From CAJXMH01 sp964001305 (GTDB lineage: Bacteria > Bacteroidota > Bacteroidia > Flavobacteriales_E > Vicingaceae), in the NCBI GenBank assembly GCA_964001305.1, contig CAXFAI010000008.1, forward strand, positions 15,313 through 79,312: a stretch of DNA of 64,000 nucleotides. The letters are read 5' to 3'. A model generated the notes under the pieces. The model saw nothing but the letters and a program-made list of their open reading frames with translations. It was not told the origin of the DNA and did not search any database. Position 1 is the first letter of the stretch; the number at the start of each line of letters is the position of its first letter. The position numbers and the translations under genes are program-made. This document shows, piece by piece, positions 1 to 9,321 of this stretch.

Positions 1-2
1 TA

Positions 3-1919
3 GATGTAAACAACCCATCATATTTACGAAAAGGCATTGATAGTGAGGTTGAGGCCTTATTGTCAGAAATGAAAAGTGGCTCAGTAGATGCTTTGATCAT
101 TAATGAAGCAAACCCTGTGTATACCATGCCAGCCTTTGCGGAATTAATGGATAAAGTAAAAACAAAGATTGTTTTTGCAAATAGAAATACAGATACAGCA
201 AAGAAGGCAAATTATGTTGGAGCTACTCCCTTTTATTTGGAGTCTTGGAATGATGCCATGCCTTCCAAAGGGTATTACGCTTTAACTCAACCAACTATTA
301 ATCCACTATTCAATACGATGCAATTTCAAGATTGCTTATTAAGTTGGATGGGGAAAGAGGAAACGTATTACGATTTTATCAAGAAGAACTGGGAGGAAAC
401 TTTATTTTCTAAGCAAACGAAGTCAGTTTTATTTGAAGATTTTTGGGTAAATAGTTTACACGAAGGATACTTTAAGCCTGCTATTTCCGAAGAAATAGAA
501 GCAGTTTCTTTTGCTGCTGACTTGAGTGCTGCATCTGCTGCACTTGCCGCTTCAAAAAGTAATGATTGGGAGGTAGAATTCTACACGAAAGTGGGAATCG
601 GAGATGGTACATTGGCGCACAACCCTTGGTTGCAAGAATTACCAGACCCAATAACTAAAATGACTTGGGACAATTACTTGTTAATGAGCCCTGCAGATGC
701 CAGAGAACAAGGTTTTGCAACAGAGTATGGCGAGCAAAAAAATGCCAGTACAGTTAACCTTACCATTAATGGTGTTTCTTACGAAGAAGTTCCTGTAATT
801 GCAATGCCAGGTCAAGTTCGAGGAACTTTGGCTGTTGCTTTAGGTTATGGACAAACAATTGGTAAAAAGAATACAGAAATTGTAGGGATTAATTTCTACC
901 CATCTTATAAAGGTAAAACATACTCAACTGATGTAAGTTTTGAGGCTACCGGTAACGATTATCAAGTAGCAACTACTCAGACTCATCAAACCATTATGGG
1001 TAGAACTTCAATTGTTAGAGAGACTGATTTTGCTACCTTCAAAAATGGTTCAAAAGACGATTACAATCCCGAACATATTTTGGCCACACATGATGGGCCA
1101 AAAAATGTAACTGAAATTGACCTTTGGGCAAAACATCCGGTAAGAAAAGTAGGTCATCACTGGGGAATGAGTATTGATTTAAATGCTTGTACAGGATGTG
1201 CTGCTTGTGTTACTGCTTGTCATGCTGAAAATAATGTTCCAGTTGTAGGTAAAGATGAAGTTAGAAGATCTAGAGAAATGCACTGGTTGCGTATTGATAG
1301 ATATTTTAGCAGCAATGAAGCTGATGTTGAGGCACGCAACTACACTGCCATGGAAACTCCAGAAGAGAATCCTCAAGTAGTTCATCAACCAATGATGTGC
1401 CAGCATTGTAACCATGCTCCATGTGAAACGGTTTGTCCAGTAGCGGCAACTACACATAGTAACGAAGGCTTAAATCAAATGACTTATAACCGTTGTATTG
1501 GTACAAGATATTGTGCTAACAACTGTCCTTACAAAGTGAGAAGATTTAACTGGTTTAGTTACCAAAATTTAGACAAGTTTGCAGATTTCAATCCATCTCA
1601 AGACGATTTAGGTAGAATGGTCTTAAATCCTGATGTTACTGTAAGAGCAAGAGGGGTTATGGAGAAATGTAGCATGTGTGTTCAGATGATTCAAGAAACG
1701 AAATTGGCCGCTAAGAAAGATGGTGAGCCGGTTAAAGATGAAGATGCACAAACTGCTTGTTCTTTAGCTTGCTCTGCCGATGCGATTATCTTTGGTGATT
1801 TGAATGATGTAGAAAGTGAAGTTCGAAAAAGATCTGAGAATAATAGAGCATACAGAGTTATAGAAGAAGTAGGAACTGATACGAATGTCTATTATCAGGT
1901 AAAAGTTAGAAATACATAA
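3..1919 (+). CDS. actB: Alternative complex III iron-sulfur subunit ActB (5' partial)
   Basis: The reading frame is open from base 3, so the gene starts upstream of the window; the TTG at 60 is internal and not a start. ActB is the periplasmic iron-sulfur subunit of alternative complex III, a menaquinol:cytochrome c (or direct oxidase) oxidoreductase. The visible part holds the end of the molybdopterin-oxidoreductase-like domain (which in this family carries no cofactor) and then the ferredoxin-like domain. Cysteine clusters are visible at about nt 1185-1235 (CTGCAACVTAC), 1398-1440 (CQHCNHAPCETVCP), 1494-1530 (CIGTRYCANNCP) and 1668-1775 (CSMC ... CSLAC). That fits the three 4Fe-4S plus one 3Fe-4S centres known for the family. 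It is followed after 25 bp by actC, in the usual act order. Confidence 0.95.
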   Translation, partial: DVNNPSYLRKGIDSEVEALLSEMKSGSVDALIINEANPVYTMPAFAELMDKVKTKIVFANRNTDTAKKANYVGATPFYLESWNDAMPSKGYYALTQPTINPLFNTMQFQDCLLSWMGKEETYYDFIKKNWEETLFSKQTKSVLFEDFWVNSLHEGYFKPAISEEIEAVSFAADLSAASAALAASKSNDWEVEFYTKVGIGDGTLAHNPWLQELPDPITKMTWDNYLLMSPADAREQGFATEYGEQKNASTVNLTINGVSYEEVPVIAMPGQVRGTLAVALGYGQTIGKKNTEIVGINFYPSYKGKTYSTDVSFEATGNDYQVATTQTHQTIMGRTSIVRETDFATFKNGSKDDYNPEHILATHDGPKNVTEIDLWAKHPVRKVGHHWGMSIDLNACTGCAACVTACHAENNVPVVGKDEVRRSREMHWLRIDRYFSSNEADVEARNYTAMETPEENPQVVHQPMMCQHCNHAPCETVCPVAATTHSNEGLNQMTYNRCIGTRYCANNCPYKVRRFNWFSYQNLDKFADFNPSQDDLGRMVLNPDVTVRARGVMEKCSMCVQMIQETKLAAKKDGEPVKDEDAQTACSLACSADAIIFGDLNDVESEVRKRSENNRAYRVIEEVGTDTNVYYQVKVRNT

Positions 1920-1944
1920 ACAATATTGCTTAAAACTAGATAGA

Positions 1945-3324
1945 ATGCAGCAAGAAGCAGCGATTAGAGAACCCTTAATTCTAGGAGAAAAGACATACGG
2001 TCAAATCACCGATGATGTAATGGCTCCTGTTGTAGGAAAAGCCAACCGATCATGGTGGATCGTATTTGGAATATCAGCAGTTATGGCCCTTTGGGGTATC
2101 GGTTGTATCCTATACTTATTAGGAACTGGTATTGGAACTTGGGGACTAAATAAAACTGTAGGTTGGGCATGGGATATTACCAACTTTGTATGGTGGGTAG
2201 GTATCGGACATGCTGGTACTTTGATTTCAGCAGTATTGTTGTTGTTCAGACAAAAATGGAGAATGGCAATTAACCGTTCTGCTGAAGCAATGACCATTTT
2301 TGCCGTAATGATGGCTGCTGTATGGCCAGGTATTCACATGGGAAGAATTTGGTTAGCCTATTTTGTATTCCCATTGCCAAATCAATTTGGTTCACTTTGG
2401 GTAAACTTTAACTCTCCACTTCTTTGGGATGTATTTGCAATTTCAACTTACTTTTCAGTTTCCTTAGTGTTTTGGTATATTGGATTAATTCCTGATTTTG
2501 CAACTATTCGTGATAAAGTAACTCAAACAGTTCCGAAGAAAGTATATAGTTTATTAGCTTTTGGATGGACTGGAAATGCGAAAGCTTGGAATAGATTCGA
2601 AGAAATTTCATTGGTGCTTGCAGGTTTAGCAACTCCACTTGTATTTTCGGTTCACTCTATTGTATCGATGGACTTTGCTACTTCAGTAATTCCGGGATGG
2701 CATACAACAATTTTCCCGCCTTACTTCGTATCGGGTGCTGTTTTCTCAGGATTTGCAATGGTTCAGACTTTGTTGATAATTATGAGGAAGGTAATGGGGT
2801 TAGAAAATTACATTACTATCAAGCATATTGAGTACATGAATATTGTAATCATTGTTACAGGATCTATTGTTGGTGTAGCTTATTTAACAGAGTTATTTGT
2901 TTCTTGGTATTCAGGAGTTGAATACGAGGCTTATGCCTTTATCAATAGAGCAACAGGGCCTTATTGGTGGTCTTATTGGGCAATGATGACTTGTAATGTT
3001 ATTTCGCCACAAGTATTTTGGTTTAAGAAGTTAAGGACTAATATCATGTTTACTTTTTTCATGTCAATTATTGTAAACATTGGTATGTGGTTCGAAAGAT
3101 TTGTAATTATTGTAACCTCTCTTCACAGGGATTACTTACCATCAAGTTGGACCATGTTCCACCCTACGTTTGTTGATATTGGATGTTTTATAGGTACCAT
3201 CGGAATATTCTTTGTTTTGTTTTTATTATTCTCAAGATTTTTCCCGGTATTACCATTAAATGAGTTAAAAACCATTTTAAAATCTTCAGGAGAGCAGTAC
3301 AAAAAAGCTGACCAAGAACATTAA
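1945..3324 (+). CDS. actC: Alternative complex III integral membrane subunit ActC (NrfD-like)
   Basis: This is a 459-residue polytopic membrane protein of the NrfD/PsrC family, one of the two large quinol-side membrane subunits of alternative complex III. About ten hydrophobic segments are visible, starting with a Trp-rich helix near residues 30-55 (SWWIVFGISAVMALWGIG). The N-terminal EPLILGEKTYGQITDDV stretch is typical of ActC. Length matches the family. It lies between actB and actD with gaps of only 25 and 10 bp, so it is surely co-transcribed. By homology it binds menaquinol near the periplasmic side and hands electrons to ActB. Confidence 0.94.
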   Translation: MQQEAAIREPLILGEKTYGQITDDVMAPVVGKANRSWWIVFGISAVMALWGIGCILYLLGTGIGTWGLNKTVGWAWDITNFVWWVGIGHAGTLISAVLLLFRQKWRMAINRSAEAMTIFAVMMAAVWPGIHMGRIWLAYFVFPLPNQFGSLWVNFNSPLLWDVFAISTYFSVSLVFWYIGLIPDFATIRDKVTQTVPKKVYSLLAFGWTGNAKAWNRFEEISLVLAGLATPLVFSVHSIVSMDFATSVIPGWHTTIFPPYFVSGAVFSGFAMVQTLLIIMRKVMGLENYITIKHIEYMNIVIIVTGSIVGVAYLTELFVSWYSGVEYEAYAFINRATGPYWWSYWAMMTCNVISPQVFWFKKLRTNIMFTFFMSIIVNIGMWFERFVIIVTSLHRDYLPSSWTMFHPTFVDIGCFIGTIGIFFVLFLLFSRFFPVLPLNELKTILKSSGEQYKKADQEH

Positions 3325-3334
3325 TTATAAGATA

Positions 3335-3862
3335 ATGGCAGACAATAAAGTAATATACGCTACTTACGACGACGATACTGTCTTGTTAAATGGAGCAAAA
3401 GAATTAGTTGCAAAAGGCATTCACATTCGTGATGTATTTTCGCCTTTCCCAATCCATGGCTTAGATCCAATCATAGGGATAAAGCAAACTCGACTTGCAA
3501 TTTGTGCATTTATTTATGGCTTAGTAGGTCTAACCTTAGCTTTATCAGGTATGTACTACTTCATGATTGTTGATTGGCCTATGAATATTGGTGGTAAACC
3601 AAACGATTTCTTTTATCAGAATATTCCAGCATTTGTGCCTATTTCATTTGAATTTACAGTTTTGTTAGCTGCACATGGTATGGCATTAACGTATTTCATT
3701 AGAAATTGGACTTTACCTGGAGTTAAGGCAAGAAATCCATATCCTTATACCACAGATGATAAGTTTGTGATGGAGATTCACCCTTCCGATAGTCATATGA
3801 CTGAAGAAGAAGTAGAGCAGCACTTAAGTCAAACTGGAACAATTAAAATTGAAGCTAGATAA
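3335..3862 (+). CDS. actD: Alternative complex III subunit ActD (DUF3341)
   Basis: The protein has 175 residues with a soluble N-terminal part (YATYDDDTVLLNGAKELVAKG) and two membrane helices at about residues 60-85 and 105-125. A short charged tail follows. This is the DUF3341 / ActD architecture, a structural subunit of alternative complex III. The N-terminal motif PFPIHGLD is characteristic of the family. It sits 10 bp after actC, and its stop lies only 10 bp before the preferred ATG of actE. Confidence 0.93.
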   Translation: MADNKVIYATYDDDTVLLNGAKELVAKGIHIRDVFSPFPIHGLDPIIGIKQTRLAICAFIYGLVGLTLALSGMYYFMIVDWPMNIGGKPNDFFYQNIPAFVPISFEFTVLLAAHGMALTYFIRNWTLPGVKARNPYPYTTDDKFVMEIHPSDSHMTEEEVEQHLSQTGTIKIEAR

Positions 3863-3872
3863 TTCGGGAATT

Positions 3873-4535
3873 ATGAGAATTAAGAAGAATATAGTATATA
3901 CCGTTTTCATCGCCTTAGGTTCTTCATTGGGCTTAAGTTCTTGTGATGACCCTAATAGTCCGGGAGTTGAATACATGCCAGACATGTACCGTTCTCCTGC
4001 TATTGAAGTATATGTAGATTATGAATTTTCAGACTCTGCAACTGCAAGATTAACTCCGTCAAATTCAATTCCTAAGGGTTACAAGCCTTATGTATATCCT
4101 AATACAACCGAAGGATATGAATTAGCGGGACAAAATTTACAAAATCCCCTCCATCTTACTGAAAAGACTATTAAAGAAGGCAAGGCATTGTATAATTCAT
4201 TTTGTGCCCATTGTCACGGTCCAAAGGGAAAAGGAGAAGGTTCTATTCAGAATGCCATTTATGGAGCTGTTCCTTCTTATGCTGATGAGCTTCCAAATAG
4301 AAGAGGTGGAAGGGCAATGAAAGATTTGACCGAAGGACATATTTATCATACCATTATGTATGGTTTAAATGCAATGGGACCTCACTCTAGCTTAATTCGT
4401 GAGCAAGATCGTTGGAAGATTGTAGCTTATGTTCAAACATTGCAAGGAAAAGACCCATTAAACTCTGATGATACGAAAGTTGAAGAAGGAGAAGAAATGG
4501 CTATGAATGAAGACAATACAAATCAGAATAATTAA
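3873..4535 (+). CDS. actE: Alternative complex III cytochrome c lipoprotein ActE
   Basis: This is a mono-haem c-type cytochrome anchored by a lipid. The frame is open from a TTG at 3849, but the ATG at 3873 is preferred because it gives a clean lipoprotein signal ending in the lipobox LGLSSC. The haem motif CAHCHG is at residues 111-116, and a downstream Met in the NAMGPH segment is a candidate distal ligand. ActE carries electrons from the iron-sulfur arm towards the terminal oxidase. The C-terminal 25 residues are Glu/Asn-rich and probably disordered. It is the fourth act gene visible in the operon. Confidence 0.92.
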   Translation: MRIKKNIVYTVFIALGSSLGLSSCDDPNSPGVEYMPDMYRSPAIEVYVDYEFSDSATARLTPSNSIPKGYKPYVYPNTTEGYELAGQNLQNPLHLTEKTIKEGKALYNSFCAHCHGPKGKGEGSIQNAIYGAVPSYADELPNRRGGRAMKDLTEGHIYHTIMYGLNAMGPHSSLIREQDRWKIVAYVQTLQGKDPLNSDDTKVEEGEEMAMNEDNTNQNN

Positions 4536-4546
4536 TCGCTGAAGAG

Positions 4547-5737
4547 ATGAATTTTATATTTACTAAAAAAGCACGTATATCTTTTTCAATTCTGATGTTA
4601 ATCGGAGTTATCGCGGCTGTATACGGTTTTATGACGGATCATACACCACATCACAATCGATTTTGGGCTAACCTTTTAATTAATGGATTCTTCTATTTTG
4701 CAATTAGTTTAGGAGCATTATTCTTTTTGGCTTTACAATATGCAACAGAAGCCAGTTATATGGTTGTATTAAAGCGTGTCATAGAAGGTATATCACAATA
4801 CATCTATGTAGGTTCAGCTATTTTAATAATTGTTTTCCTTGGAGGAACTTTACATTGGCATCACCTGTACCATTGGATGGACCCAGAAGTATTCGATATT
4901 AACTCAGAACATTATGATAAGATAATTGCAGGAAAGGCAGCTTATTTGAATCAACCTTTCTTTTGGATAAGAACGTTGTTGTATCTTGGAGTTTGGACAT
5001 ATTTCGCTAAGTTGTTTAGAAAGAGATCTTTGTTAGAGGACCAAGAAGGAGGCTCAAAAATTCATTTTAAGAATATGTCCTTAGCAGCCATATTTCTAGT
5101 GTTCTTTGCATTTACATCTTCTACTGCAGCTTGGGATTGGATTATGTCAATTGATACACATTGGTTCAGTACTTTATTTGGTTGGTATGTGTTTTCAGGA
5201 ATATGGGTGAGTTTCATGATATTCTTTGTATTGATCACTATTTACTTAAAATCAAAGGGCTATTTGCCACATGTTAATCAGAGTCATATTCATGATGCTG
5301 GAAAATGGATGTTTGCGATTAGCTTCCTATGGACATACTTATGGTTCTCACAATTTATGTTGATTTGGTATTCAAATATTCCAGAAGAAGTAACCTACTA
5401 CATTACTAGAATTAAAGATTTTAAATGGTTGTTCTTTGGAGTGTTCTTCACAAACTTCTTGTTCCCAATGGTCATTTTAATGGCTAGAGATGCTAAAAGA
5501 CAGATTGGATATTTGATAACTGTTGGTGTTATCATATTTGTAGGACATTGGCTAGATGTATACATGATGATTGTTCCGGGAAGTGTAGGTCATTTGCATT
5601 TTGGATTTATGGAAATTGGAATGTTCCTTGGATTTTTAGGCTTGTTTTTATTTATCGTATTTAATGCTTTTTCTAAAGCACCATTAACGGTAGAGAAACA
5701 TCCATTTTTGGATGAGAGTAAACATTTACACATTTAA
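4547..5737 (+). CDS. actF: Alternative complex III membrane subunit ActF
   Basis: This 396-residue polytopic membrane protein is the second NrfD-like subunit of alternative complex III, often labelled quinol:cytochrome c oxidoreductase membrane protein in Bacteroidota. About ten hydrophobic segments are visible, with His-rich loops (TLHWHHLYHWMDPE near residues 100-115). The last helices carry GSVGHLHFGFMEIGMFLGF. It begins 11 bp after actE and is followed by coxB after 33 bp. This gives the act-cox junction seen where the complex and oxidase form a supercomplex. Confidence 0.93.
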   Translation: MNFIFTKKARISFSILMLIGVIAAVYGFMTDHTPHHNRFWANLLINGFFYFAISLGALFFLALQYATEASYMVVLKRVIEGISQYIYVGSAILIIVFLGGTLHWHHLYHWMDPEVFDINSEHYDKIIAGKAAYLNQPFFWIRTLLYLGVWTYFAKLFRKRSLLEDQEGGSKIHFKNMSLAAIFLVFFAFTSSTAAWDWIMSIDTHWFSTLFGWYVFSGIWVSFMIFFVLITIYLKSKGYLPHVNQSHIHDAGKWMFAISFLWTYLWFSQFMLIWYSNIPEEVTYYITRIKDFKWLFFGVFFTNFLFPMVILMARDAKRQIGYLITVGVIIFVGHWLDVYMMIVPGSVGHLHFGFMEIGMFLGFLGLFLFIVFNAFSKAPLTVEKHPFLDESKHLHI

Positions 5738-5770
5738 TTGACTGCTTAGTAAAAGAAAAAAGATAATAGG

Positions 5771-6829
5771 ATGATGAATTTGTTGATCATATTAGCGATA
5801 GTACTAGGAATTATTGCTTTGTCGAAGGTTGTTAAAGTGCTTGAACAAGCTAGTTTCGCAAAAGGGGAGAATACGTATGAACCTAATGCGAAAGAAAATA
5901 AAATGCAAGCTTTATTAATGCCCTTGTTCTTGATTGCATATTTTGCCTTTGTAGCTTGGCAAGTAATCGCATGGGGAGATAGAATGTTACCTATTGCTGC
6001 TTCTGAGCATGGTTTGATTGTAGATCAATTAATGAATACTACATGGATAATTATTATCCCAGTATTTATCGGCACTCATATTTTACTTTTCTATTTTGCA
6101 TGGAAGTATGCCTACGATAAGAATCGAAGAGCACAATTTTTTGCACACAGTAACAAGCTTGAAATGCTGTGGACAGCTATTCCAGCATTAGTGCTTCTAA
6201 TCCTTATTTTATATGGGTTAAACATTTGGAATACCACAATGGAGCCTTTAACAGCTGAAGACGATCCAATTGAAATTGAATTATATGCGAGACAGTTTGA
6301 TTGGACTGCCCGCTATCCTGGTGAAGATGGAAAATTTGGAGCAGCGAGTGTTCGTTTGATTGAAGGAGTGAATATGCTAGGTCTTGATTCTACTGATCAA
6401 AGCGCATGGGACGATAAATATGTAAAGGCTGAATTTCATATTCCTGTTAACCGTCCAGTACAATTTTACTTTAGATCTCAAGATGTGATTCATAGTGCTT
6501 ACATGCCTCACTTTAGAGCCCAAATGAATTGTGTACCTGGTATGACAACACGATTTAATTTTGTTCCAAATATGACCACTGTTGAAATGCAGGAACATTT
6601 AGGTGATCCTGAGTTTCAATATCAATTGGTTTGTAATAAAATTTGCGGTGCTGCTCATTATAATATGGGTATGCAAATAATAGTAGATAGTGAAGAGGAT
6701 TATAAAAAGTGGCTATCTGAACAAAAAGTATTTTTAGAAGTTGAAGGTAATACAGCTGAAGTTTCTGAAGAGATTCAGCAAGTTGAAAATGAAATTATTG
6801 AAGAGGCGACACAAACGTCTTCTTTGTAA
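5771..6829 (+). CDS. coxB: Cytochrome c oxidase subunit II
   Basis: CoxB carries the binuclear CuA centre that receives electrons for subunit I. The CuA ligands are visible in CNKICGAAHYNM (C288, C292, H296, M299), together with the upstream DVIHSAYMPHF loop. The protein has an extra N-terminal membrane part: hydrophobic segments at about residues 2-20, 44-65, 90-115 and 135-155 before the periplasmic cupredoxin domain. Classical CoxB has two helices; the longer form is familiar in Bacteroidota. No cytochrome c domain is fused at the C-terminus, which instead ends in an acidic tail. ATG-ATG at 5771/5774 offers two starts. Confidence 0.94.
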   Translation: MMNLLIILAIVLGIIALSKVVKVLEQASFAKGENTYEPNAKENKMQALLMPLFLIAYFAFVAWQVIAWGDRMLPIAASEHGLIVDQLMNTTWIIIIPVFIGTHILLFYFAWKYAYDKNRRAQFFAHSNKLEMLWTAIPALVLLILILYGLNIWNTTMEPLTAEDDPIEIELYARQFDWTARYPGEDGKFGAASVRLIEGVNMLGLDSTDQSAWDDKYVKAEFHIPVNRPVQFYFRSQDVIHSAYMPHFRAQMNCVPGMTTRFNFVPNMTTVEMQEHLGDPEFQYQLVCNKICGAAHYNMGMQIIVDSEEDYKKWLSEQKVFLEVEGNTAEVSEEIQQVENEIIEEATQTSSL

Positions 6830-6858
6830 AATATATTGAGCAATTAATTAGATAGGAA

Positions 6859-8622
6859 ATGTCAGCAACAGCACATCATCACGATAACGATTTTTTATTT
6901 AAATATATCTTTAGTACAGATCATAAAATGATCGCTAAGCAATTCTTTATTACTGGTTCTTTTATGGGGCTAATAGGAATGCTGATGTCTGTAATCTTTA
7001 GATTGCAATTGGGATATCCAGGAGAAAGTTTTCCTTTCCTTGAAAGTTTTATAGGAGATTGGGCACCTGGTGGAATATTATCTCCAGATAAGTATTTAGC
7101 ACTTGTTACTTTGCATGGAACCATTATGGTATTCTTTTTACTAACTGCGGGATTAAGTGGGACCTTTAGTAATCTTTTAATTCCATTACAAATTGGAGCT
7201 AGAGATATGGCATCAGGCTTTATGAATATGCTTTCATATTGGTTTTTCTTCTTGTCAAGCTGTATCATGATTGCCTCTCTTTTTGTAGAAGGTGGCCCTG
7301 CTTCAGGAGGATGGACAATTTATCCTCCATTAAGTGCACTTCCAGACGCTATACCAGGTTCAGGAATGGGTATGACTTTGTGGATTGTGTCAATGGCCTT
7401 ATTTATTGTTTCTTCTCTTTTAGGAAGTTTGAATTATATCGTTACTGTTTTTAATTTAAGAACGAAGGGAATGACTATGACAAGAATGCCTCTAACAATT
7501 TGGGCTTTCTTAATCACTGCGGTTTTAGGTGTTTTATCTTTCCCTGTTTTATTCTCTGCAGTATTACTATTGTTTTTCGATAGAAGTTTTGGAACAAGTT
7601 TTTACTTGTCGGACATTTACATTGCAGGACAAGCTTTAGAAGTTGAAGGTGGAAGCCCTATCTTATACGAGCATTTATTTTGGTTCTTAGGTCATCCTGA
7701 GGTTTATATCATTTTATTACCTGCATTGGGAATTACCTCAGAGGTTGTAGCTACAAGTTCAAGAAAGCCAATTTTTGGTTATAGAGCAATGATCGGTTCT
7801 ATTTTGGCAATTGGATTTATTTCTTTCTTGGTATGGGGACATCACATGTTTGTTACCGGAATGAACCCATTCTTAGGAGCTGTATTTACATTTACAACTT
7901 TATTAGTAGCCATACCATCTGCGGTTAAGGTATTTAACTACTTAACCACACTTTGGAAAGGAAACATCAAGTTTACCCCTGCTATGCTTTTTGCTATTGG
8001 ACTTGTTTCAACCTTTATAACTGGTGGGCTAACCGGAATCATTCTAGGGGATTCTGCATTAGATATCAATGTTCATGATACATACTTTGTTGTAGGTCAC
8101 TTCCATATCGTTATGGGGCTGTCTGGGACATTCGGTATGATTTCGGGTATTTATCACTGGTTTCCGAAAATGTTTGGACGAATGATGAATAAAAGCCTTG
8201 GTTTTGCTCACTTTTGGTTAACAATCATTACCGCCTATGGAATATTTTTTCCCATGCATTTCTTAGGTTTAGCAGGCGTTCCAAGAAGATATTATGCGAA
8301 TACTGAATTTCCAATGTTTAACGAAATGTATGATATCAATGAGTTGATTACAGTATTTGCTATTTTAGCCGCAGCTGCTCAAGGAATCTTTATTTTCAAT
8401 ATCTTCTATAGTATTTTTAAAGGACCAAAGGCACCTCAAAATCCTTGGGAGTCTACTACATTGGAGTGGACAACTCCAGTAGAACATATTCATGGAAACT
8501 GGCCTGGAGAAATACCAACTGTTCATCGTTGGGCATACGATTACTCAAAGCCAGGTTTTGAAGAAGACTTTATTCCTCAAACAGTTCCACTTAGAGAAGG
8601 AGAAGATGGCGATGGCCATTAA
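6859..8622 (+). CDS. coxA: Cytochrome c oxidase subunit I
   Basis: This is the catalytic haem-copper subunit, which reduces oxygen to water and pumps protons. All key metal ligands can be read: a low-spin haem His in TLHGTIM (H86), CuB His and its cross-linking Tyr in GHPEVY (H279, Y283), the H328-H329 pair in WGHHMF, and the haem pair in GHFHIVMG (H414, H416). The length of 587 residues and about 12 helices fit an A-type oxidase. No subunit III or IV follows; the operon ends at a strong hairpin 21 bp downstream. Confidence 0.97.
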   Translation: MSATAHHHDNDFLFKYIFSTDHKMIAKQFFITGSFMGLIGMLMSVIFRLQLGYPGESFPFLESFIGDWAPGGILSPDKYLALVTLHGTIMVFFLLTAGLSGTFSNLLIPLQIGARDMASGFMNMLSYWFFFLSSCIMIASLFVEGGPASGGWTIYPPLSALPDAIPGSGMGMTLWIVSMALFIVSSLLGSLNYIVTVFNLRTKGMTMTRMPLTIWAFLITAVLGVLSFPVLFSAVLLLFFDRSFGTSFYLSDIYIAGQALEVEGGSPILYEHLFWFLGHPEVYIILLPALGITSEVVATSSRKPIFGYRAMIGSILAIGFISFLVWGHHMFVTGMNPFLGAVFTFTTLLVAIPSAVKVFNYLTTLWKGNIKFTPAMLFAIGLVSTFITGGLTGIILGDSALDINVHDTYFVVGHFHIVMGLSGTFGMISGIYHWFPKMFGRMMNKSLGFAHFWLTIITAYGIFFPMHFLGLAGVPRRYYANTEFPMFNEMYDINELITVFAILAAAAQGIFIFNIFYSIFKGPKAPQNPWESTTLEWTTPVEHIHGNWPGEIPTVHRWAYDYSKPGFEEDFIPQTVPLREGEDGDGH

Positions 8623-8642
8623 TATAATATAACTTTAAATTG

Positions 8643-8675
8643 AATGTCCTTAATTTCGTTAAGGACATTTTTTTT
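8643..8675 (+). terminator. Rho-independent terminator after coxA
   Basis: A perfect 11-bp inverted repeat (8643-8653 with 8659-8669) has a 5-base loop and is followed by a run of T. It ends the act-cox operon and lies just before the TTG start preferred for the next gene. Confidence 0.85.
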
Positions 8676-8678
8676 ACA

Positions 8679-9299
8679 TTGAAAAAATTACTGTTATTAT
8701 TTCTGTTTAGCCTATTTATAGTTCTTTCTAAGGGTCAAAGCTTCGAACAAGAGCTACGACAATCCCTATCAGAAAAGCCGAAATTTGAATTTCGATTTGA
8801 TTCTAGAAATTCATTTATAAATCAAAGTAGTGTTCGTGTGATAGGGATAAAAGCAGGAATACAATTTGAAAAGAAGTTAAGTTTTGGATTAGGCTATAAT
8901 CAGTTATGGTCAAAAATAAAAAAGGAGATTTCGATCAATAGTAACATATATCAAGGTACTATAGGTTATTACTATATTTCTCCTTATGTAGAGTATGCAT
9001 TTTATAAAGATGAAAGATGGCAATTGAGTATTCCTGTTCAATTTGGGTTTGGAGAGAGCTTTTATACATATAGAGTAGGAGATGAGCGGAAGTTCTTATC
9101 TAGAAAATTTGTTTGTTCTTATGAACCCGCTATAGCTTTTGAGTATCGCTTTTTAGATTATTTCGGGGCAGGTATGGGAGTCGGTTATCGGCTTATGATT
9201 GCAACCAATAAAGAGCTTGATGAGCAGTTTACTTCTCCTGTTTATATTTTTAAATTGAAGATTTATTTTGAACGCTTATGGGAAGATATCAAACCATAA
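8679..9299 (+). CDS. Putative outer-membrane beta-barrel protein, unknown function
   Basis: The 206-residue product is not one I recognise. The frame runs back to a TTG at 8640, but that would place the start inside the coxA terminator. The TTG at 8679 gives a normal signal peptide (MKKLLLLFLFSLFIVLSKGQ), so it is preferred. The mature part has alternating aromatic and polar strands (FGLGYNQLW, SPYVEYAFY, LSIPVQFGFGESF, YFGAGMGVGYRLM) that look like an 8-10 strand barrel. The C-terminus lacks a typical terminal Phe. Location in the outer membrane is inferred. It is followed 22 bp later by ruvB. Confidence 0.7.
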   Translation: MKKLLLLFLFSLFIVLSKGQSFEQELRQSLSEKPKFEFRFDSRNSFINQSSVRVIGIKAGIQFEKKLSFGLGYNQLWSKIKKEISINSNIYQGTIGYYYISPYVEYAFYKDERWQLSIPVQFGFGESFYTYRVGDERKFLSRKFVCSYEPAIAFEYRFLDYFGAGMGVGYRLMIATNKELDEQFTSPVYIFKLKIYFERLWEDIKP

Positions 9300-9321
9300 T
9301 CAGTAGATTCGTTTAGTAACT

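Noticed and set aside
1179..1457. Minus-strand open frame inside actB
   Set aside because: Lies wholly inside a well supported iron-sulfur protein gene, and its own translation has no family features.
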